Of a DNA stretch of 64,000 nucleotides, positions 32,079 through 39,173 are shown in pieces. The stretch is from positions 1 through 64,000 of the forward strand of contig JAKFEW010000154.1 in the NCBI GenBank assembly GCA_036675505.1, written 5' to 3'. Made by a program: the position numbers and the translations under genes. The DNA is from JAKFEW01 sp036675505. Lineage in GTDB: Bacteria; Cyanobacteriota; Sericytochromatia; S15B-MN24; JAQBPE01. The notes below the pieces were generated by a model. That model did no database searches, was not told the origin of the DNA, and was given only the letters and a program-made list of their open reading frames with translations. Position 1 is the first letter of the stretch. Each line of letters opens with the position of its first letter.

Positions 32079-33770
32079 TCAGACCCCGATCAGCGCAAGC
32101 AGGCGGTCGACGCAGGCCTGGACGTCCTCGAGGTCCGTGCGGAGCTCGAGGTCCGGCGCATCGGGCGGCTCGTACGGCGCGTCGACGCCCGCGAGGCCTG
32201 TCGTTTCACCCGTGAAGGCCCGTCGGTAGAGGCCTTTCGGATCGCGGTTCGCGCAAACCTCGATCGGGCAATTGACGTACACCACGACGATTTCCGTCGC
32301 GAAGCGGCAGGCCGCGACGCGCCCCTCGGCGAAAGGGGCGATCGTCGCCACGATTGCGTCGATGCCGTTGCGGTTGAGCACGCCGGCCACGAAGCCCACG
32401 CGTCGCGTGTCCGCGACGCTGTCTGCCTTCGAGGCGCCGAAGTCCGTGGTCAGCGCGCCCTGGACCTCATCGTCATCCAACACCTCGACCTGGCGGCCGC
32501 GGGCGCGCATCGCGTCGGCCAGCGCGCGGGCAATGGTCGACTTGCCGGCGGCCGGGAGGCCCGTGAGCCAGATCGTGCGAGCGATGGGCGCCTCCGGTGG
32601 AGGCTCGACCGTCGCGGCCGGCGTGTGCGTCGCGCCGGGCTCACGCAGGGCGGCGACGAGCACCGCCGCGACCTCCGGGCGGGTGATTTCGGGCGGCGGC
32701 AGGTGGCCGTCACTCAGAAGTTCTCGCACCTTGGCGGCCGACGGCGAGAGGCGCGAAGAAAGCGGGTGTGGACAGGTCTTGGTACTCGCGGCCGTGCCGC
32801 AATCGCGGCAGTAGAAGCTCGCCTCGAAGCGCAGCACCGTCACGCCGAGCTCGGCGGCCAGGGCATCGGTGAGTGGGTGGTCGCACGCAACGCCATTTCC
32901 GCGGTCTCCAAGGGCATGATCGGGTCCGACCACGACGTGCGTGCAGCCGTAATTGCGCCGGACGAGCGCATGGAACAGCGCTTCGCGCGGTCCCGCGTGG
33001 CGAGCGCCCGCTGGAAGCGCTGCGAGGATCACGCGATTCGGCGGGAAATAGGCAGCGATCAGGCGCTCGTACCCGCGCATCCTCACCGCGGCCGGTACCC
33101 CGGTTTCGGTCCCGCCGACGAGCGGGTGCAGCAACAAGCCGTCGACCAGCTCCAGGGCGACCTTTTGAAGGTATTCTTCGGCCCGGTCGATCAGGTCGCT
33201 GGGCTGGCAGCCGGCGACGGCCCGCCAGCCGCGCGCGACGATCTCGGCGCGCACCTCGGCCGGCGGGAGGTGCTGGGCCGGGCAGGGCTTCGGCGCCCGG
33301 CCGTAGTACCGGATGGGCCCCGCCACGTTCCAGCCTGGCCGCGCGGCGATCGCCGCCACGCCGGGATGCGCCGCGTCGTCGGTACCGAAGAGCTGGCGCG
33401 CTTCGGCCGCACGGTCGAGCCGGTACGCCTCTTGCACCTCGATCTCGCCATGGGCGGTGCCGTCGGGTCCGACCAGCAGGGCGCGGCCGGCGTCCTTCGC
33501 CGCGAGCGCTGCAGCTTCGTCGGCAGCCAAGGTGATCGGCAGCGGCCAGAGGCGGCCATCGGCCAGCCGCATCCGCTCACAGACGCTCGCGTGGTCGGCT
33601 GCGCCCATGAAGCCTTCCAGCGGGCTGAAGGCGCCGACGCCGATCAATGCGAGGTCGGCGAGCGTCGCAGCGTCGATGGTCAGCCGCGGCCACGCGCCCG
33701 CGGCGGCCTCCGCGGCGGCGACCTCGGAAGCGCTGACCAAACGATCGACGAGGGGCGGAAGGGGTGGCAT
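32079..33770 (-). CDS. Sat-CysC fusion with a degenerate ATP-sulfurylase active site
   Basis: 563 residues. Residues ~1-380 are an ATP-sulfurylase fold (VGAFSPLEGFMG; Zn-type CRDCGTAASTKTCPH, Cys321/324/333). The catalytic QTRNPxHxxHE signature reads CQPSDLIDRAEE (188-199), losing the Arg-Asn and both histidines, and the GRDHAG loop reads GPDHALG. Residues ~395-563 are an APS-kinase fold with an intact P-loop GLPAAGKST (404-412) and NRDPKGLY, but DGDxxR has become DDDEVQ. The protein is full length and in frame, so this is not a decayed pseudogene; it may be a regulator or repurposed enzyme. ATG 33770. Confidence 0.85.
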   Translation of the reverse strand: MPPLPPLVDRLVSASEVAAAEAAAGAWPRLTIDAATLADLALIGVGAFSPLEGFMGAADHASVCERMRLADGRLWPLPITLAADEAAALAAKDAGRALLVGPDGTAHGEIEVQEAYRLDRAAEARQLFGTDDAAHPGVAAIAARPGWNVAGPIRYYGRAPKPCPAQHLPPAEVRAEIVARGWRAVAGCQPSDLIDRAEEYLQKVALELVDGLLLHPLVGGTETGVPAAVRMRGYERLIAAYFPPNRVILAALPAGARHAGPREALFHALVRRNYGCTHVVVGPDHALGDRGNGVACDHPLTDALAAELGVTVLRFEASFYCRDCGTAASTKTCPHPLSSRLSPSAAKVRELLSDGHLPPPEITRPEVAAVLVAALREPGATHTPAATVEPPPEAPIARTIWLTGLPAAGKSTIARALADAMRARGRQVEVLDDDEVQGALTTDFGASKADSVADTRRVGFVAGVLNRNGIDAIVATIAPFAEGRVAACRFATEIVVVYVNCPIEVCANRDPKGLYRRAFTGETTGLAGVDAPYEPPDAPDLELRTDLEDVQACVDRLLALIGV

Positions 33771-33801
33771 GGCGAAGGTCCGTGGCGGGCTCACGCGGGG
33801 C

Positions 33802-33830
33802 GGGTAGAATTCGCTCGGCCCTTGTACCCC
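33802..33830. promoter_or_regulatory. Divergent promoter elements of Sat-CysC-like and ferritin-like genes
   Basis: Plus strand GGGTAGAAT (33802-33810), 53 nt before ATG 33864. Minus strand GGGGTACAAG (33830-33821), 50 nt before ATG 33770. The two elements face each other and their transcripts would overlap. Confidence 0.5.
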
Positions 33831-33863
33831 ACCCCAAACAGCTCGCCACGCCGGGTCCCGCCC

Positions 33864-34694
33864 ATGCCCCTCATCGCCGCGCCCCCCGCCACGCTGCCCC
33901 CGCTGCTCGCCCGGCTGTCCGACCAGGCCGAGGCCGCGGCCGCCGCGGCCACTTCGCTGCTGCCCGACGGGCGCGACCCGATCCCCGAGGCGCAGCGCGC
34001 GGCCTGGCGTCGCGTCCTGAATGGCTTCGCCAAGAGCGAGGGCTTCGAGGAGTGGGTGATGGCGCCGACCGCCAGCGGCCTGGCCGCGGCGGGCTTCGGG
34101 GATCCTGAGGTGCTGCGCTTCTTCAGGCTCCAGGGCGAGGATGAGCTGCGCCACGAGCGCCTGTTCAGGAGCTACCTGGCGACCCAGTTCGGCGACGCGG
34201 TGCCCGAGACGACGGTGGCCCACCGCCTGGTCTACGACGGCTTCATGAAGGCCCTGGTCACGCGCAGCGCGCGCCAGCCGCTCAGGCTGCTGCTGCCGCT
34301 GCTGGTCTTCGAGAAGACGGGTACGCTCTACCTGCGCCGCCTGCTCGCGGGCGCCGGGCAGGACCTGCCTCGCCTGCACGCGCTCGTCCAGGCGATCTTC
34401 CGCGACGAGGCCCGCCACGTCGCGGGCGTGGGGGCGACCTGCCGCGCGCTGGTCGCGATCGCGCCGCCCGGCCGTGTCGAGCGCGCCGCGCTGCGCGGCA
34501 TCTGCCGGATCGTGATCATGGACATGGACCGCAAGGCCTGGTGGAAGCCGGGCCTCGCGGCGCATATGCAAGCGCTGGGCGTCGACGCCGACGCCATGAA
34601 CGCGGACAACGAGCGCGTCTACGCGGAGGTTTGCACGCTGATCGATGGCCGCGGCCGGGACGACGCCGATGAGCATCGATACGCTGCTGTTTGA
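33864..34694 (+). CDS. Ferritin-like di-iron protein
   Basis: 276 residues, all-helical. Two E-x-x-H-type metal motifs are visible: GEDELRHERLF (about residue 91) and RDEARHVAG (about residue 177), with VFEKTGTLYLRRL between them probably contributing another Glu. This is the layout of ferritin-like di-iron oxygenases/oxidases (AurF-like, rubrerythrin-like); the substrate is unknown. No signal peptide. The gene has no Shine-Dalgarno before ATG 33864 and overlaps the following HAD gene by 26 nt. Confidence 0.7.
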   Translation: MPLIAAPPATLPPLLARLSDQAEAAAAAATSLLPDGRDPIPEAQRAAWRRVLNGFAKSEGFEEWVMAPTASGLAAAGFGDPEVLRFFRLQGEDELRHERLFRSYLATQFGDAVPETTVAHRLVYDGFMKALVTRSARQPLRLLLPLLVFEKTGTLYLRRLLAGAGQDLPRLHALVQAIFRDEARHVAGVGATCRALVAIAPPGRVERAALRGICRIVIMDMDRKAWWKPGLAAHMQALGVDADAMNADNERVYAEVCTLIDGRGRDDADEHRYAAV

Positions 34695-35397
34695 CCTCGA
34701 CGGCACGCTCGTCGACCAGTTCAAGCCAGGCTCCTCGCTGCAGTTCACGTGGCTCGTGGTGCGCCGCTTCGCGGGCCTCGCGCCCCCGCGCACGATCGTT
34801 CGCGCGGGCAAGGCCGCCGTGGAAGCCCTGCAGCACCACCGCAGCGCCAGGCCGAACTTCGACGTGATGGTGGATACCTTCGCGCGCGAAGCCGGCTGCG
34901 ACCCCGCCGAGGTCGCGGCCCGTGTCCGCCGCCTCGCTGAAGACGACTTCCGGGCGATGGGCTGGCGGTTCGGGCCGGTGGCGGGCGCCCGCCGGGCGAT
35001 CGATCGCGCGCAGGCGTTGGGCTTCCGGCTCGTGCTCGCGACCAACCCGACCGTGCCGCTCGCCATGACGCGCCACCGCCTCGCCTGGGCCGGGCTCGCC
35101 GACGTCGATTGGGCCTTCCTGACCCACCCGGAGGCGATGACGCGGACGAAGCCGAGCGTCGAGTACTACGAGGAGCTCCTCGCAAAGCTCGGCTGCGGCC
35201 CCGAGCGCTGCCTGATGATCGGCAACGATCCCCGCAAGGACATCCCCGCAATGGATTTCGGCATCCGCACCTTCATCCTCGATCGCCCGCGACCACGGTC
35301 GGAGAAGGCCGCACTGCGCCGCCGGGCGCCGGACGACTTCGGGACGTTCGCCGATCTCGAGCGCCTCTGCGCGGAGCTTGCGGGCGCAGTGGTATAG
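34669..35397 (+). CDS. HAD-superfamily hydrolase
   Basis: 242 residues. Motif I is LLFDLDGTLVDQ, motif II is LVLATNPTVPL, motif III/IV are RTKPSVEYY and LMIGNDPRKDIPAM. Cap domain is C1-type helical. It is a small-molecule phosphatase of unknown substrate. The start at ATG 34669 overlaps the ferritin-like gene; the catalytic motif begins only 6 residues later, so no later start is possible. Its stop codon lies inside an AT-rich palindromic element (operator A). Confidence 0.8.
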   Translation: MSIDTLLFDLDGTLVDQFKPGSSLQFTWLVVRRFAGLAPPRTIVRAGKAAVEALQHHRSARPNFDVMVDTFAREAGCDPAEVAARVRRLAEDDFRAMGWRFGPVAGARRAIDRAQALGFRLVLATNPTVPLAMTRHRLAWAGLADVDWAFLTHPEAMTRTKPSVEYYEELLAKLGCGPERCLMIGNDPRKDIPAMDFGIRTFILDRPRPRSEKAALRRRAPDDFGTFADLERLCAELAGAVV

Positions 35398-35408
35398 ATT
35401 AGACTATC
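35393..35408. promoter_or_regulatory. PadR-type operator A (partial match)
   Basis: TATAGATTAGACTATC. On the reverse strand it reads TAGTCTAA for eight bases like operator C, then diverges. It covers the HAD stop codon and is sharply AT-rich in a ~70 % GC setting. Confidence 0.5.
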
Positions 35409-35417
35409 CAGGTGGTG

Positions 35418-35435
35418 TAGTTTAAATTATACTAG
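35418..35435. promoter_or_regulatory. PadR-type operator B over a TATACT -10 box
   Basis: TAGTTTAAATTATACTAG, a near-palindrome. It contains TATACT (35428-35433), a good -10 located 39 nt before the Cdd1-like start, so a bound repressor would block RNA polymerase. It matches operator C (36371) at 14 of 17 positions. Confidence 0.7.
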
Positions 35436-35472
35436 CTGGGCACCCGCCCTACGACCTGCCAGGTAACAACCC

Positions 35473-35763
35473 ATGACCGACTCTCGCCGCCTCCGCGACC
35501 TTGCCGGCATCGGCAAGGCCATGCTCGAAGATTTCGACAGGCTCGGCATCTCGTCCGTCGACCAGCTCGCCACCCAGGACGGTGACGAGCTCTACGCCCG
35601 CATCTCCGCGCTCGACGGCGTCCGCCATGACCCCTGCGTCCTCGACACCTATCGCTGCGCGATCGCCCAGGCCCGCGATCCGAACCTGCCGCCCGAGCAG
35701 CGCAACTGGTGGTGGTGGAGCCGCCAGCGCAAGGCGGAGGCGACCCGTGGCGCGAAGCGCTGA
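35473..35763 (+). CDS. Cdd1-like helix-hairpin-helix protein
   Basis: 96 residues of the Cdd1/McrB-N helix-hairpin-helix family (named from the Clostridium difficile pathogenicity locus and mitomycin resistance locus; biochemical role unclear). RDLAGIGKAMLEDFDRLGISSVDQLA forms the HhH, and GVRHDPCVLDTYRCAIAQA is the conserved Cys/His-bearing segment. The C-terminus is Trp/Arg-rich (NWWWWSRQR). It may bind DNA. First gene of an operon with a PadR regulator that starts 17 nt before its stop, behind two AT-rich operator-like sites. Confidence 0.8.
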   Translation: MTDSRRLRDLAGIGKAMLEDFDRLGISSVDQLATQDGDELYARISALDGVRHDPCVLDTYRCAIAQARDPNLPPEQRNWWWWSRQRKAEATRGAKR

Positions 35764-36373
35764 GATCACGACGCCGGACCTCGTCGTCCTGGCCCTGCTC
35801 GCCGAACGCCCGCGCCACGGCTACGACGTGTTCGCCGAGCTCGAGCGCCGCGACGTCCGGGACTGGGCGGCGATCTCGAAGCCCCAAGTGTATTACTCGT
35901 TGCGCAAGCTGGCCGAGCGCGGCCTGATCGAGCCCGGCGAAGGCCCGGCCGGCTCCGGCCCCGAGCGCCAGACCTGGCGGCTGCGAGACGCCGGGCGGCG
36001 GGCGCTCGCGGCCGGCCTCGATCGCGACGACTGGGCCTGCCACCGCCAGCCGCCGCCCTTCGTCACCTGGCTCGCGCTGTCACCCCACGCCGCGCCTGGC
36101 GCCGCAGGTCGGGTGGTTGCGTGCCGCCGCGAGTTCCTGCTCGTCGAGGTCGCGCGAGAGCGTGCAACGGCGGCCGACCTCGCGAGGGCCAGCGACAGCC
36201 CGGGCGTCCGCGCGGCGCGTCTGATGGTCTCGCTCACGGTCCGACAGTTCGAGCTGGAGCTGACCTGGCTCGAGGAGGTCGAGGCAGCGCTCGCCCCCAT
36301 TCCTCCCGTCCCGCCGCCAGCTTCCGAGCCCCCTCGCGAAAGCGCGGTCCGTCGGGTTCGCCCTGCCATCTAG
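35747..36373 (+). CDS. PadR-family transcriptional regulator
   Basis: 208 residues. The N-terminal winged helix is clear: VVLALLAERPRHGYDVFAELERR, then KPQVYYSLRKLAERGLIE (recognition helix region). A longer C-terminal dimerisation part with a helix (VRQFELELTWLEEVE) follows, as in PadR-s1/s2 intermediate forms. PadR proteins are usually ligand-responsive repressors of their own operon. Matching AT-rich palindromes lie before this operon and directly over its own stop codon, ahead of the radical SAM gene, so it probably controls both. GTG start at 35747 overlaps the Cdd1-like gene by 17 nt. Confidence 0.88.
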   Translation: MARSAEITTPDLVVLALLAERPRHGYDVFAELERRDVRDWAAISKPQVYYSLRKLAERGLIEPGEGPAGSGPERQTWRLRDAGRRALAAGLDRDDWACHRQPPPFVTWLALSPHAAPGAAGRVVACRREFLLVEVARERATAADLARASDSPGVRAARLMVSLTVRQFELELTWLEEVEAALAPIPPVPPPASEPPRESAVRRVRPAI

Positions 36374-36387
36374 TCTAAATTAGCCTA
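36371..36387. promoter_or_regulatory. PadR-type operator C before the radical SAM gene
   Basis: TAGTCTAAATTAGCCTA, starting with the PadR stop codon itself. It matches operator B at 14 of 17 positions, and lies 54 nt before the radical SAM start, just upstream of GGGCATACAGAG, a possible -10 region. Confidence 0.7.
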
Positions 36388-36441
36388 CGGGAGCCGACAA
36401 CCCGACCGGGCATACAGAGAACCCCGCCCCGAGGAGCCGCC

Positions 36442-37626
36442 ATGTCCCAGGCCAACACCTATCGCCGGACGACGTACGCCGTCTGGGAGATCACGCTCAA
36501 GTGCAACCTCAAATGCACCACCTGCGGCTCGCGCGCCGGCGAGGCCCGGGCGGCCGAGCTGTCCACGGACGAGGCGCTCGACCTGGTCCGCCAGATGGCC
36601 GAGGTCGGCATCGACGAGGTGACCCTGATCGGCGGCGAGGCCTACCTGCGAGCCGATTGGCCCCAGATCGTCCGCGCCATTCGTGCGCACGGGATGGCCT
36701 GCACGATGACGACCGGCGGGCTCGGCGTCTCGGCCCACATGGCGGCCAAGATGGCGGAGGCAGGGGTCGGCTCGGTATCCGTCTCGGTCGACGGCCTCGA
36801 GGCGTCGCACGACAAGCAGCGGGGCGTGGCGGGCTCCTGGCGCGCGGCCTTCAACGCGATCGCCAACCTGCGCGCCGCCGGCGTGCCGGCCTCGGCGAAC
36901 ACCCAGATCAACGCGCTCTCGATGAGCGAGCTGCCCGCGCTCTACGAGCTGCTGCGCGAGGCGGGCATCCACGCGTGGCAAGTCCAGCTCACCGTGCCGA
37001 TGGGCCGGGCGGCCGACAACGCCCACCTGCTGCTCCAGCCCTACGAGCTCCTGGACCTCTTCCCTGTCCTCGCCGCGCTCGCTGAACGCGGCCGCGCCGA
37101 AGGCATCATGATGATGCCGGGCAACAACGTCGGCTACTACGGCCCCTACGACACCGTGCTCAAGGGCCACGGCCAGCCCGGGCTCACCTGGGACGGCTGC
37201 CAGGCGGGCATCAGCACGCTCGGCATCGAGGCCGATGGCGCGATCAAGGGCTGCCCGTCGCTGCCGACCGGCCCTTACACCGGCGCCAACATCCGCGACA
37301 TGCGGCTCGCCGACATCGTCACCCAGACCGAGCCGCTCACCATGAACCGCGTCGCCTACGAGGACCCTGCCCGCGCGACCGAGCACCTCTGGGGCTACTG
37401 CGCCGGCTGCTACTACGCCGACATCTGCCGCGGCGGCTGCAGCTGGACCGCCCATGTGTTCTTCGGGAAGCGCGGCAACAACCCGTATTGCCACCACCGC
37501 GCGCTGGAGTTCGCCTCCCAGGGGCTCCGTGAGCGCCTCGTCCAGGCGGAGGCCGCGCCGGGCGAGCCCTTCGACCATGGGCGCTTCGACATCGTCGTCG
37601 AGCAGCTGCCGGCGCAAGTCACCTGA
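36442..37626 (+). CDS. Radical SAM protein with SPASM-type C-terminal cysteines
   Basis: 394 residues. The [4Fe-4S] motif CNLKCTTC places cysteines at 21, 25 and 28 and is followed by GSRAGEAR; IGGEAYLR is the GGE motif binding SAM. The C-terminal third has the multi-cysteine pattern of a SPASM auxiliary-cluster domain (WDGCQAG, IKGCPSL, CAGCYYADICRGGC, NPYCHH). Such enzymes modify peptides or make cofactors. No precursor-like small peptide was found next to it, so the substrate is unknown. GAGGAGCCGCC precedes ATG 36442. Probably under PadR control through operator C. Confidence 0.88.
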   Translation: MSQANTYRRTTYAVWEITLKCNLKCTTCGSRAGEARAAELSTDEALDLVRQMAEVGIDEVTLIGGEAYLRADWPQIVRAIRAHGMACTMTTGGLGVSAHMAAKMAEAGVGSVSVSVDGLEASHDKQRGVAGSWRAAFNAIANLRAAGVPASANTQINALSMSELPALYELLREAGIHAWQVQLTVPMGRAADNAHLLLQPYELLDLFPVLAALAERGRAEGIMMMPGNNVGYYGPYDTVLKGHGQPGLTWDGCQAGISTLGIEADGAIKGCPSLPTGPYTGANIRDMRLADIVTQTEPLTMNRVAYEDPARATEHLWGYCAGCYYADICRGGCSWTAHVFFGKRGNNPYCHHRALEFASQGLRERLVQAEAAPGEPFDHGRFDIVVEQLPAQVT

Positions 37627-37645
37627 GCAGGTGCCTGTTCGTCGC

Positions 37646-37969
37646 TCAGGGCGGTGGGGGCTGATCCGAGGGCGGCATGGGTGCACCGTAGACGGGCTGT
37701 GGGGCCGGCGGCGTGGGGCTGGCGGCGGGTGAAGGCGTGGGCGAAGTGGGCGCGGTCGGGGTCGGCTGGCCGGGCGCCCCGTACACGGGCTGCGCAGCCG
37801 GCGGCGAGCAAGATGCCGCCAGGGCCAAGACAATTGCGCCGCCGGCGATCCGCGTCAGCGCCGTCCCACCCGCGTCGGCGATCGGCGCCAGCGTCGCTGC
37901 GCAGAACGGACAGGCCGCGTCCGCCGTGCGGACCGGGCGCGAGCAAGTGGGGCACGGGCGAAGGCGCAT
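37646..37969 (-). CDS. Small zinc-ribbon membrane protein with Pro-rich tail
   Basis: 107 residues: an N-terminal double Cys zinc ribbon (CPTC and CPFC), a membrane helix ending ALAASCS, then a Pro/Thr/Ser tail in which QPVYGAP occurs twice separated by PTP-type repeats. The tail would be extracytoplasmic. Proteins of this zinc-ribbon/helix/YGAP style are, from memory, common in Myxococcota; function unknown. Start ATG 37969 puts the ribbon at the very N-terminus, and a TATACT box lies 41 nt upstream. It converges with the radical SAM gene (19 nt between). Confidence 0.6.
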   Translation of the reverse strand: MRLRPCPTCSRPVRTADAACPFCAATLAPIADAGGTALTRIAGGAIVLALAASCSPPAAQPVYGAPGQPTPTAPTSPTPSPAASPTPPAPQPVYGAPMPPSDQPPPP

Positions 37970-38010
37970 CGATCCAGACCTCACAGCCAGAAGTTGGGGC
38001 AGGTCTCGCG

Positions 38011-38018
38011 AGTATACT
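38011..38018. promoter_or_regulatory. Bidirectional -10 box (AGTATACT)
   Basis: The palindrome AGTATACT reads TATACT on both strands, 39 nt before the plus-strand start at 38058 and 41 nt before the minus-strand start at 37969. Confidence 0.5.
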
Positions 38019-38057
38019 TCCCGGGGGCCCGGCCAGCAACCCGGGCGCCCCGGGTAC

Positions 38058-39170
38058 ATGAGCCGTATGTCCACGCTCGCGCTCCCGACCAGCCCCGAGG
38101 CCACCGCCACCGGCGACCTCTGGCTCCACGGCCGCTCCTACGACCTCGTCTGGTACCTGCTGCTGCCGCCGGTGCTGTTCGTGCTCCTGACCACGGCGAG
38201 CGCATTGATCGGCCCGAAGGGCCCGATGTTGGTCTACGTCGCCTCCTCCGTCTTCACAGGCCTGCCGCACAACGCCATCACCTGGTTCCTGACCCTGCCG
38301 GCCCACAGCCGCGGCTACTACCGGCCCGGCGTGATGTTCCTGCCGCTCGTGGTCTCGGCCGCCATACTCGCGCCCACCGTGATGCTCTTCGGCACCGCGG
38401 CCTTCGGCTGGGCGCTGACGCTGAACATCGTGATCGCCTACTACCACATCACGCGCCAGCACATGGGCCTGATCCATTCGGCCGACGCGCGCTACGCGCA
38501 GGTGACGGGCGATCGGGCGATCCACGCCGAGGGCTACGACCTGCGGGTGGCGATCGCCGCCCTCGCCGCCGCCGCGATCTGCTGGAAAGCCGCGGGCCCG
38601 CCGATGTTGCTAGGCCTCGGCGCTATGCAGTTCCAGTTCACGCTCTGGCCGGTGCCGCTCGCGGTGCCGATCGCCCTCACCGCGGCGCTGGCCTGGTACG
38701 CCGGCCGTTGGGCCTTGAAGACCGCCGCGCGGGTGCGTCGCGGCGAGCGCTTCCCCGTCACCCAGGCGATCCTCGCGGGTGGAGCGGCCCTGCACCTCGG
38801 CCTCGCGGCGCTCGTGCCGAACGACCAGTTCTTCCTCACGCTCGCGCTGGTGGCTTGCTACCACAACCTCCAGTACTTCGCCTTCTGCTACACGCACCAC
38901 CACCAGCGTGCGGTGGCCGATCCAGCCGCCACGGACCTCTACAGCCGCCTGGCGCGCGACCGGCGCTGGGGCTGGTGGTTCGTGATCCCGGTGCTCGCGG
39001 GCGTCGGCTTCGTGGGGCTCGCGGCCACGCTGCCGCCGCTCTGGAACGCCGCGCTGTTGAACGCGGCGATGATCAGCCATTACTTCGTCGACGGCGCCAT
39101 CTGGCGCCGCAAGTACTACCCGCGCATGGGCGAGTTCGGGCGCCGGCGTGTCGGCGAGCCGGCAGCCTGA
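38058..39170 (+). CDS. Histidine-rich polytopic membrane protein, unknown function
   Basis: 370 residues with 8-9 hydrophobic segments. Conserved-looking histidines fall at membrane edges in clusters: FTGLPHNAITW, AYYHITRQHMGLIH, CYHNLQYF, CYTHHHQRAV and SHYFVDGAIWRR. This pattern suggests a membrane metal site, as in fatty-acid desaturases/hydroxylases or the Brp/Blh carotenoid oxygenases, but I cannot name a family. It is followed after 3 nt by a glycosyltransferase resembling those acting on carotenoids or hopanoids, so a lipid substrate is plausible. ATG 38058 or 38067. Confidence 0.65.
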   Translation: MSRMSTLALPTSPEATATGDLWLHGRSYDLVWYLLLPPVLFVLLTTASALIGPKGPMLVYVASSVFTGLPHNAITWFLTLPAHSRGYYRPGVMFLPLVVSAAILAPTVMLFGTAAFGWALTLNIVIAYYHITRQHMGLIHSADARYAQVTGDRAIHAEGYDLRVAIAALAAAAICWKAAGPPMLLGLGAMQFQFTLWPVPLAVPIALTAALAWYAGRWALKTAARVRRGERFPVTQAILAGGAALHLGLAALVPNDQFFLTLALVACYHNLQYFAFCYTHHHQRAVADPAATDLYSRLARDRRWGWWFVIPVLAGVGFVGLAATLPPLWNAALLNAAMISHYFVDGAIWRRKYYPRMGEFGRRRVGEPAA

Positions 39171-39173
39171 TCG

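Noticed and set aside
32079..33770. Annotating the Sat-CysC fusion as an ordinary PAPS synthase supplying the sulfotransferase
   Set aside because: The nucleotide sequence was re-read on the minus strand and confirms loss of the RN and both His of the catalytic motif.
35398..37645. Search for a RiPP precursor peptide beside the radical SAM/SPASM gene
   Set aside because: The gaps of 75, 68 and 19 nt hold no plausible small start/Shine-Dalgarno combination, and the adjacent small gene is a recognisable Cdd1-like HhH protein.
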